From the NCBI GenBank assembly GCA_043746555.1, contig JAYTQU010000350.1:1-8353 (forward strand): a DNA stretch of 8,353 nucleotides, written 5' to 3'. The stretch is from CAZQYC01 sp043746555. Lineage in GTDB: Bacteria; Pseudomonadota; Gammaproteobacteria; Steroidobacterales; Steroidobacteraceae. The position numbers and the translations under genes were made by a program. Numbering within the stretch: position 1 is the stretch's first letter; every line of letters starts with the position of its first letter. The notes under the pieces were generated by a model. The model was not told the origin of the DNA. It saw nothing but the letters and a program-made list of their open reading frames with translations, and ran no database searches. Positions 1-4,492 of this stretch are shown here, one piece after another.

Positions 1-72
1 TGATGACGACAACATTGCAACGCACCACCGAGCTGACATACCCTGCTCTTGATTGATGTCAACAGCGCGCAT
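1..72 (-). CDS. Start of a cassette-encoded protein, truncated by the window edge
   Basis: An open frame starts at an ATG (72-70) and runs off the left edge after 24 codons; it begins MRAVDINQEQGMSARW. The ATG lies 18 bases after the cassette start box GTTCGGC (97-91), where a cassette gene would normally begin. No good Shine-Dalgarno sequence precedes it. A second in-frame ATG at codon 12 follows a GAGCAGG stretch and could be the real start. The fragment is too short to recognise a family. Confidence 0.35.
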   Translation of the reverse strand, partial: MRAVDINQEQGMSARWCVAMLSSS

Positions 73-90
73 TGGTTTTAATTTCTTACG

Positions 91-171
91 GCCGAACGCG
101 CGCATTAACCGGCGGGCAAAAGCAAAGCGGAGCGTCGCTTTTGCACGTCAAGGTTGAATGCGTTGTTCGGC
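91..171 (-). other. attC: attC recombination site (cassette without clear gene)
   Basis: The outer core boxes are GCCGAAC (91-97) and GTTCGGC (165-171), exact complements. The inner arms are CGCATTAACC (101-110) and GGTTGAATGCG (152-162), complementary except for one extra G at 156, the extrahelical base typical of attC. The centre forms a hairpin between GCAAAAGC and GCTTTTGC. The extra base lies in the arm nearest the preceding cassette body on the minus strand, so the site is oriented minus. The 81-bp length is usual for attC. Confidence 0.88.
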
Positions 172-470
172 TCTAAAACAAACCGACGCTGCGAGCCAAA
201 GTGAAACTGCGACGATGAAGTGTACGACAACGAATGGAACCGCGCGCTAGCTCCGATGGCTTGAGTTTGATTCTGTTTGCGAAACGAAGCAGACGGTTTT
301 TCCAAATGCAGAAAACCTTGGTGCTCTTTATCTCCGGTCAACGCATGAGCACACGGCGACGTTTCTACTTCTCCGAAATTGCCTGATTGCGCCGCCGAGG
401 AAACGGGACACAACCCCGTTTGTGTTTGATTGCCTTGATGCTTGCGACGTTCATTGCCTCGATTGTCTTT
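172..470 (-). other. Body of a gene cassette with no convincing gene
   Basis: This is the interior of a cassette bounded by GTTCGGC (477-471) and the attC at 91-171, both with exactly matching core boxes. The longest minus-strand frame (491-105) needs a GTG start inside the upstream attC and reads through the whole downstream attC, so it is doubtful. Another minus frame ends with TAG one base before the core box at 171, as cassette genes often do, but has no ATG and follows an in-frame stop near 328. A 29-codon ATG frame (454-365) resembles nothing I know. The cassette may be non-coding, a decayed gene, or a carrier of a promoter or small RNA. Confidence 0.5.
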
Positions 471-560
471 GCCGAACGCCGTGGCTAACACGCGAGCAAA
501 GCGCGCAGCGATTTGCGAGTCGGGCGGCCGAAGGGCGCGAACATGATTGGTTGGTTATGC
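471..560 (-). other. attC: attC site of the hicAB cassette, inner arms not complementary
   Basis: The right core box GTTATGC (554-560) overlaps the hicB stop codon and is the exact complement of the box that begins this cassette (994-1000). The left core box is GCCGAAC (471-477). The central 38 bases (498-535) match the attC at 1559-1648 at about 33 positions, including a TCGG-loop-CCGA hairpin (520-531). The expected inner arms, GTGGCTAAC (481-489) and the sequence before 554, do not pair, unlike those of the three canonical sites. The site may be decayed or a mosaic of two attCs. Confidence 0.6.
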
Positions 561-770
561 GGCTCGAATTCTTACGAGTTCACTCTTGGATGTGGGTGCG
601 GGAATGGTTTGGCCCGTCTCGATCATCGCCTCAAGATGTAGCGCGATACCCTCACGAATCAATTTCATAACTTCCCGTCGGGTTTCACCAACTGCGACGC
701 AACCCGGAAGGTCAGGAACGTACGCTCCGTAACTGGATTTGCCTTTTTCGACCACTACTAGATATTCCAT
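555..770 (-). CDS. hicB: HicB-family antitoxin
   Basis: Antitoxin that neutralises the HicA RNase by direct binding. The 71-residue product has the HicB partial RNase H-like fold signature: a beta-strand start (MEYLVVVEK), then GAYVPDLPGCVAVGET at about residues 14-29, then a helix (REVMKLIREGIALHLEAMIE), with an IPAPTS tail. The PDLPGC stretch is the hallmark of the family. It begins 10 bases after the hicA stop, so the two are co-transcribed in the usual toxin-first order. The protein ends after the core domain and lacks the C-terminal ribbon-helix-helix or HTH DNA-binding domain of longer HicB proteins such as that of E. coli, so autoregulation is uncertain. Its TAA stop is embedded in the attC core box, a common cassette arrangement. 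Confidence 0.9.
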   Translation of the reverse strand: MEYLVVVEKGKSSYGAYVPDLPGCVAVGETRREVMKLIREGIALHLEAMIETGQTIPAPTSKSELVRIRAA

Positions 771-780
771 TGACGTACCC

Positions 781-969
781 TCAACGCTTGAGACCGGCTT
801 GCTTAAGGATACTACTCAACGTGCCCATGGGCACGTCAATTCCAAGTTTGCCGGCAACCGTCACGGTGCCCGATTTTACCGAATGTTGGAACTGACGGTG
901 GCTACCGTTCGTTCGAACATGCCGCCAGCCATCTTCCTCGATCATGCGAATTACATCCCGAACTTTCAT
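781..969 (-). CDS. hicA: HicA-family mRNA interferase toxin
   Basis: Small toxin (62 residues) of the HicA/YcfA family, a double-stranded-RNA-binding-fold RNase that cleaves mRNA in a translation-independent way until bound by HicB. Visible family features are the N-terminal helix KVRDVIRMIEEDGW, the conserved glycine-histidine motif NGSHRQF (His at residue 23, the expected catalytic histidine), a central strand pair SGTVTVAGK, and the C-terminal GTLSSILKQAGL helix that almost all HicA proteins carry. The start ATG follows an AGGA stretch by about 9 bases. It lies 25 bases inside the cassette after core box GTTATGC (1000-994), with no obvious promoter of its own, so expression may come from upstream in the array. 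The gene appears intact. Confidence 0.93.
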   Translation of the reverse strand: MKVRDVIRMIEEDGWRHVRTNGSHRQFQHSVKSGTVTVAGKLGIDVPMGTLSSILKQAGLKR

Positions 970-993
970 TGCGGAGTCCTACTCATTGCGGCC

Positions 994-1057
994 GCATAAC
1001 GATCAGCTTGAGGCGCGCGTTGTCTTCAACGCGTCACTCTCGAAGCTGTTGTTAAGC
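994..1057 (-). other. attC: attC recombination site of the GNAT cassette
   Basis: The core boxes are GCATAAC (994-1000) and GTTAAGC (1051-1057). The inner arms are CAGCTTGAG (1004-1012) and CTCGAAGCTG (1039-1048), complementary except for one extra G. The central hairpin CGCGTTG / CAACGCG (1016-1022 and 1027-1033) has a 4-base loop TCTT. At 64 bp it is the shortest and cleanest attC in the window. It begins 6 bases after the GNAT stop codon, and its polarity is minus. Confidence 0.9.
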
Positions 1058-1063
1058 GACACT

Positions 1064-1555
1064 TCAGCGCAGCAGCGCCATGGAATAAGAGTCATAAAAC
1101 ATTCCGTCGATTAGAAACGCGTTCTTATTTAGCCCTTCGACTCTGAAGCCCATTCGTTCGTAGAGTGCCTTTGCATTCAAATTGTCGGTGCGAACTGAAA
1201 GCTCGATGCGCGAATATCCTTTTGACCATGCTTTCGTAAGCGCGGCCTGCGTAAGGAGTGCGCCGATACCTTGATGCCTTGCGGAGCCTACTAGTCCGAT
1301 ACCAAAAATACCAATGTGAGCGCGTGCCTCGCCGCGCGTTGGAAGAACATCACACCAGCCAACTACCTTTCCGCTGACGAGTGCGACATAGAGGCAAAGA
1401 TCGTCCTGAAGTATGTTGCGATAAAACGCGTAAGCTTCCTCCATCGCTGGTGCCTGCGTGAACGCAAGATAACGTTTCTCACGAGCGACAACATCGAGTG
1501 CCTGACGCACACCTTCGAAATGCGACTCCGCCAACGGCACAATTTCAGGATTCAT
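1064..1555 (-). CDS. GNAT-family N-acetyltransferase, cassette-encoded
   Basis: A 163-residue acetyl-CoA-dependent N-acetyltransferase of the GNAT superfamily. The acetyl-CoA pyrophosphate-binding motif A is seen as GLVGSARHQGIGALLTQAAL (residues 87-106, with R93/Q95/G96/G98 as the R/Q-x-x-G-x-G/A core). Motif B follows as SVRTDNLNAKALYERMGF (120-137), where the conserved asparagine and the LYERMGF end are diagnostic. An acidic N-terminal helix region covers about residues 10-50. Family length is usual (150-180). I chose the ATG at 1555-1553, 3 bases after the cassette box GTTGGGC (1565-1559); a longer frame would begin inside the preceding attC. No Shine-Dalgarno is visible, so translation may depend on a short leader or read-through. 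The substrate is unknown; amine, amino-acid or antibiotic acetylation are all possible. Confidence 0.9.
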   Translation of the reverse strand: MNPEIVPLAESHFEGVRQALDVVAREKRYLAFTQAPAMEEAYAFYRNILQDDLCLYVALVSGKVVGWCDVLPTRGEARAHIGIFGIGLVGSARHQGIGALLTQAALTKAWSKGYSRIELSVRTDNLNAKALYERMGFRVEGLNKNAFLIDGMFYDSYSMALLR

Positions 1556-1558
1556 GTC

Positions 1559-1648
1559 GCCCAACGCCGTGCATGAGCCGCCGGCAAAGCGCGCAGCGAT
1601 CTGCCGGTCGGGTGACCGAAGGGAACGAACTCCATGCACTTGTTGGGC
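1559..1648 (-). other. attC: attC recombination site of the small membrane protein cassette
   Basis: The core boxes are GCCCAAC (1559-1565) and GTTGGGC (1642-1648), exact complements. The inner arms are GTGCATGAG (1569-1577) and CTCCATGCAC (1630-1639), complementary with one extra base. The centre has two hairpins: CCGGCA/TGCCGG enclosing a GCGCGCAGCG loop, and TCGG-GTGA-CCGA. Its central 38 bases (1586-1623) are nearly the same as those of the hicAB attC. Polarity is minus and length is 90 bp. Confidence 0.92.
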
Positions 1649-1789
1649 ATGCTATGCGCTTACACTATTCCTCCAACTGAGCAACAGCAACGGAGAGGAC
1701 AGCAGACCGGTGATGGCAATGCCACTCCATGCACGCCCAAATCATATTTGGACTTCTACCTGCACCACCTAACGACGTTGCAAGAACTC
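1649..1789 (-). other. 3' part of a cassette, possible decayed coding sequence
   Basis: This region lies between the stop of the small membrane protein and its attC. One minus frame ends with TAG three bases before the core box at 1648 and would encode a hydrophobic tail containing GIAITGLLSSPLLLLSWRN, but it has no start codon and meets an upstream stop near 1745. An alternative ATG frame gives a 26-codon peptide. Neither is convincing. It may be the remnant of a second gene that once ended at this attC. Confidence 0.25.
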
Positions 1790-1981
1790 CTATGACGCTT
1801 TGGTGTGCATGGCGACCAGGATCGGAACGAAAGCCCCTCCAAGAGCGACACCAATGCTGACAACCAATGCTACGTTGGGCTTAATTGCAATGAACAATGC
1901 GATCATGAGGCCGAGGGCCAAACCTATAATCGTGCCACCAGCTACTCCGCGCACAAGCATCCTTTGTTCGTCGTTTGTCAT
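1790..1981 (-). CDS. Small two-helix membrane protein, cassette-encoded
   Basis: A 63-residue protein of unknown function. After a short polar N-terminus (MTNDEQRMLVR), it has two predicted membrane helices, about residues 13-33 (glycine-rich: GVAGGTIIGLALGLMIALF, with small-x3-small spacing) and 37-58 (VALVVSIGVALGGAFVPILV), joined by an IKPN turn. A short AMHTKAS tail follows. I chose the ATG at 1981-1979 because it follows a perfect GGAGGT Shine-Dalgarno by 6 bases; a longer frame from 2011 lacks such a site. It is the only gene in the array with a strong ribosome site, so it is probably translated in its own right. The glycine pattern suggests helix packing or oligomerisation. I do not recognise a named family. 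Confidence 0.75.
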   Translation of the reverse strand: MTNDEQRMLVRGVAGGTIIGLALGLMIALFIAIKPNVALVVSIGVALGGAFVPILVAMHTKAS

Positions 1982-2062
1982 TTCGCACCTCCAAAAAAAC
2001 ACGCTTCTCAAACTTTCGCAGATCCGTGACCATTATCTCTCGATTGCTGTGACGCCGAGTGC

Positions 2063-2225
2063 GCCTAACGAATAGTGGCCCCTTAAAGGTGCCTTGTAAA
2101 CCGACATGTGATTATTTTCGACCTTGATTGTCATGTTCTTCTTCCCGGAAATTAATCGCTTGATGCCTTTTAGTAGGACCTAATGAAAAAGAGCAAACGC
2201 ACCTGGCCACGCGCGATATTTAAGC
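2063..2225 (-). other. attC: Candidate long, degenerate attC of the higBA cassette
   Basis: GCCTAAC (2063-2069) is a proper cassette junction box and starts the small membrane protein cassette. Its partner is probably TTTAAGC (2219-2225), 5 bases after the higA stop, which lacks the first G of the consensus. Between them, AATA (2071-2074), GTGGCC (2075-2080) and AGGTGC (2087-2092) can pair with TATT (2217-2220), GGCCAC (2205-2210) and GCACCT (2199-2204), separated by 6-base bulges. TATT shares two bases with the right-hand box, so both pairings cannot form fully at once. A near-perfect 17-bp palindrome lies at 2077-2093. A remnant attI is the alternative reading of the junction box. No gene is seen in this stretch. 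Confidence 0.45.
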
Positions 2226-2230
2226 CGCCA

Positions 2231-2530
2231 TTACTTCCCGAAGCACTCGGGGTGCGGAGCAGCAATCTTTAGCAATGTTTCCGTTGCGCCGGAGGGTTGG
2301 CGTCGACCTTGTTCCCACTGTTGTAGCGTGCGTGGCGAAATTTTTAATGCGGCGGCAAATTGAGACTGCGACAAACCGCTCTTGAGTCGAGCATCGGCAA
2401 TCATGTTCGGTCGAATCTTGTGCTTAGCGCCAATACGCCCGGTTTTTACATCGCGGATCGCGTGCAGTAGTTCCTTACCGATATCTCGTTTTGCATCGCG
2501 CGCTAGAATTTCTTTTTCACTTCGAGGCAT
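2231..2530 (-). CDS. HigA/XRE-family antitoxin, HTH domain (orphaned)
   Basis: A 99-residue helix-turn-helix protein of the HigA/NadS-type antitoxins. The N-terminal half (MPRSEKEILARDAKRDIGKE through DVKTGR) is a helical toxin-contact region. The XRE HTH follows at about residues 43-90: ADARLKSGLSQSQFAAALKI, then SPRTLQQWEQGRRQPSGA, whose WEQGRRxPSG stretch is highly characteristic of this family. It ends LLKIAAPHPECFGK. I chose the ATG at 2530-2528 because the residues upstream are unlike the family and because it overlaps the end of the toxin fragment, as in higBA operons. It would normally bind its toxin and repress the operon. Since the toxin is truncated, it may be a free repressor, an anti-toxin for a homologue elsewhere, or decaying. 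Confidence 0.85.
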   Translation of the reverse strand: MPRSEKEILARDAKRDIGKELLHAIRDVKTGRIGAKHKIRPNMIADARLKSGLSQSQFAAALKISPRTLQQWEQGRRQPSGATETLLKIAAPHPECFGK

Positions 2531-2621
2531 CGTCGATCTTCTGCGCAATCTTTCGTAACAAGTGCGGGGCAATATTCTCTTTGGCGCTCTTTGCATAGAG
2601 GCGAACGAAAATCTCGTCGAT
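2517..2621 (-). pseudogene. C-terminal remnant of a RelE/HigB-family toxin
   Basis: The minus frame reads IDEIFVRLYAKSAKENIAPH, then LLRKIAQKIDDASK and TGA. This matches the C-terminal end of RelE/HigB-type RNase toxins, in which a (I/V)xLLxxYAKSxxENI strand is followed by a final helix. The frame overlaps the antitoxin start by 14 bases, the usual toxin-antitoxin arrangement. Upstream of about 2621 the resemblance stops. The frame has no ATG and closes at a TAG (2669-2667) that is also the stop of the glycosyltransferase. About two thirds of the toxin is missing, so the gene is dead. A functional short peptide is possible but unlikely. Confidence 0.7.
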
Positions 2622-2666
2622 TCGAAGTGTTGGGCGATGGGTCGCGCGCCGGCAGCACAGACTGAA

Positions 2667-4271
2667 CTACGAATGCGCTGTTGGCCGCGGTGTTTTTGGT
2701 CTTGCCACGAACTTGTGCACTTCCAACGAGCCGGGCGAGAACAGGTCTTGCCGCGTTTGTTTGAATCCGATCGACCGCAACAATTTCGTTATTCGATTAT
2801 TTGGGTCGTAGACATTGTTGGTACGCGTGACGAAATAGACCACGCGATACTGCGCAATCGTGCGGGCGATCGCGTTTAGGTTTTGATCGAGCACGGAGGG
2901 CGCGCATTTGCCGGATGGATAGCGAGCATGCATGCCGGGCGAGGGGAAATTCGCGGGTGCGCCTTGCACGGGTACATTAACGTGTAAATCTTCGAAGGCG
3001 TGTTCCAACGGCAATGCCAGTTCGTTTGCGGTGAGCAGAACGATTTCATCCTTGCCGGCTGTTGCGTTGGCGACTGTCGCCGGTGTCTTGAGCGGCGAGA
3101 GTTCGCGGGCAATCGCGTCCCAAGGTTCGTTGCCTTGATCTTGTTCGCGCCATGTTTGCAATGCGAATGCGTGGACGATCAACACGGCGGCGATCGCGCC
3201 GTATCGTAGCCGGCGCGATTCGAAGTAGACGAGCGCCGCCGCAAGCGCGATCACCACGGCTGGCGTAATGCCGATCATTGCGCGCGACAAAAAAATCGGT
3301 CGCACGGTTATGCTGAAGAGGTAGTTGAGCACTACAGGAACTGTGATGAGGCAGCCAAGCAGCAATGCTTCGCGCCATTGTCCGCGACGCCACATCAACA
3401 ATACGCCGCCAAATAGCGCAGCGACAACCCACCACACTGCATCGTGAATGTTGAGACTAACCAGCATGCGAAGTTCGTCGGCGACATACCAGGCGCTGGG
3501 ATTGGGAATCCAAAAATCGTCGATGACGCCACGCGTCTGTTCGGAAAGCACGGAAAAATAGGGCGACCACAGCGCAAGCAACAAGACGCTACCGATCGCG
3601 AGTGGCTTGAAAAGATGACGGCTATTGCGATCGAGCAACAACACGATGGCGAACGCGACCAGTACCGCGATGACTGTGAAGACCGCGGTATTGTTGGTCC
3701 ATAAAATAATCAGACTGCCGATGAGCATATTGATCCAGCCCCACCGATCGTTGTTCTTTGTTTTTTCCGGCGGGATAGGAGATGTATTAGCGCCTTGTTT
3801 TGTTTCGCGAGCAATGCGTAGCGCGCCATAAACGAGTAGCGAAGCGCCGAAGCAAAGCAGTGCATAGGGTCTGGCTTCGCGCCCGTAGTCGATTTGAAAG
3901 GGCGTCAATGCAAACATGATTCCCGCCAGCCAGCCGATGCGCTTGTCCAATTGTCTTCCCGTCAACATCACGACTGCCGCGGTGGCGACGCCGAACAGCG
4001 CGGAAAGCGTACGCAAAGCCTGCGAGCTATCGCCGAATTCTTCCATCCAACCTTTTAGCGCCAAAAAATAAAGAGGCGGATGCGGGTCGCACTGAGGCAC
4101 CAAATTCCACAGGTCGGACAGCTTTTGCTGCGCGTCCCACCACGAGTAGCCTTCATCCAACCAAAGCGGTTCGCTACCGATATGAAATAATCGGACGCTC
4201 GCGGCAACCGCGAGTATGCCAACCGCGATGATCCATTGCGAAAGCTTTGAGTTGGCAATAGGGGATTGCAT
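2667..4271 (-). CDS. GT39/PMT-like membrane glycosyltransferase
   Basis: A 534-residue GT-C-fold integral membrane glycosyltransferase of the PMT_2/GT39 group, which transfers sugars from polyprenyl-phosphate donors to lipid or protein acceptors on the periplasmic face. After the first membrane helix (about residues 11-28) comes the first periplasmic loop with EPLWLDEGYSWW (Asp39-Glu40, the conserved acidic pair), then CDPHPPLYFLALKGW (61-75) and DYGREARPYALL (128-139), all family signatures. About ten hydrophobic segments follow up to about residue 395, and then a soluble C-terminal domain of about 130 residues. I chose the first ATG (4271-4269); an in-frame TTG at 4310 would add 13 residues, and neither start has a clear Shine-Dalgarno. 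The gene is divergent from mrcB. Acceptor and donor are unknown; lipid A or cell-surface glycan modification is plausible. Confidence 0.88.
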   Translation of the reverse strand: MQSPIANSKLSQWIIAVGILAVAASVRLFHIGSEPLWLDEGYSWWDAQQKLSDLWNLVPQCDPHPPLYFLALKGWMEEFGDSSQALRTLSALFGVATAAVVMLTGRQLDKRIGWLAGIMFALTPFQIDYGREARPYALLCFGASLLVYGALRIARETKQGANTSPIPPEKTKNNDRWGWINMLIGSLIILWTNNTAVFTVIAVLVAFAIVLLLDRNSRHLFKPLAIGSVLLLALWSPYFSVLSEQTRGVIDDFWIPNPSAWYVADELRMLVSLNIHDAVWWVVAALFGGVLLMWRRGQWREALLLGCLITVPVVLNYLFSITVRPIFLSRAMIGITPAVVIALAAALVYFESRRLRYGAIAAVLIVHAFALQTWREQDQGNEPWDAIARELSPLKTPATVANATAGKDEIVLLTANELALPLEHAFEDLHVNVPVQGAPANFPSPGMHARYPSGKCAPSVLDQNLNAIARTIAQYRVVYFVTRTNNVYDPNNRITKLLRSIGFKQTRQDLFSPGSLEVHKFVARPKTPRPTAHS

Positions 4272-4369
4272 AAATGATTGCGATGAAATCTTTGCGATGA
4301 ATCGTCGCAAGTGCCGCGGATCCGATTGCGCCTCAAGATTGCCGGCGGATTGCCACTATTGCTACGTCT

Positions 4370-4389
4370 AATATCGCAGAATATCGCAA
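4370..4389. repeat. Two-copy 10-bp tandem repeat between divergent genes
   Basis: AATATCGCAG is followed directly by AATATCGCAA, two copies differing only at the last base, in the 221-bp space between the divergent glycosyltransferase and mrcB starts. A one-turn (10-bp) spacing would place a repeated protein-binding site on the same face of the helix, so a regulator site is possible. Chance or slippage is equally plausible. The rest of 4272-4439 shows no gene or RNA that I can support. Confidence 0.35.
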
Positions 4390-4439
4390 ATTCGCCGGTT
4401 ACGAATCCTGCGCCGACGATGCCGGTGAAATTAAAGCCA

Positions 4440-4469
4440 ACGACATCGATTAAGGTTTCTCGATAAGAT
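4440..4469 (+). promoter_or_regulatory. Possible sigma70 promoter of mrcB
   Basis: ACGACA (4440-4445) and TAAGAT (4464-4469) are separated by 18 bases. Each matches four or five of the six consensus positions. Transcription would begin near 4476, giving a leader of about 16 bases before the mrcB ATG at 4493. No Shine-Dalgarno sequence is seen in that leader. Confidence 0.35.
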
Positions 4470-4492
4470 TAGCGATTTGTTACGCTGCGATT

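Larger units (their letters stand above)
1..2621 (-). mobile_element. Integron cassette array without visible integrase (CALIN-like)
   Basis: Five attC-like sites, three of them canonical, divide this stretch into short cassettes. In transcription order the boundaries fall at about 2069, 1565, 1000, 477 and 97. All recognisable genes lie on the minus strand, and in the canonical sites the extra inner-arm base sits in the arm next to the preceding gene, which gives the same polarity. Contents are typical of sedentary chromosomal integrons: toxin-antitoxin pairs, a GNAT enzyme, a small membrane protein and a cassette with no clear gene. An integrase and attI would be expected to the right of 2069, but only a damaged higBA cassette and then chromosomal genes are there. 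The array continues beyond the left edge, so an integrase elsewhere cannot be excluded. Confidence 0.8.

Noticed and set aside
105..491. 128-codon minus-strand open frame over the left cassette
   Set aside because: It needs a GTG start inside one attC, reads straight through the next attC, and its composition resembles no protein family. It is more likely incidental.
1767..1773. ACCTAAC (GTTAGGT on minus) as an extra cassette junction
   Set aside because: No partner core box or pairing arms lie near it; only 16 bases separate it from the preceding stop codon, too few for an attC.
1..2230. CRISPR array
   Set aside because: The repeated elements are attC centres separated by genes of unequal length; there are no short regular repeats and spacers, and no cas genes.
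4272..4310. TTG start extending the glycosyltransferase by 13 residues
   Set aside because: There is no Shine-Dalgarno, TTG is rare, and the ATG at 4271 already places the first membrane helix at the normal distance.
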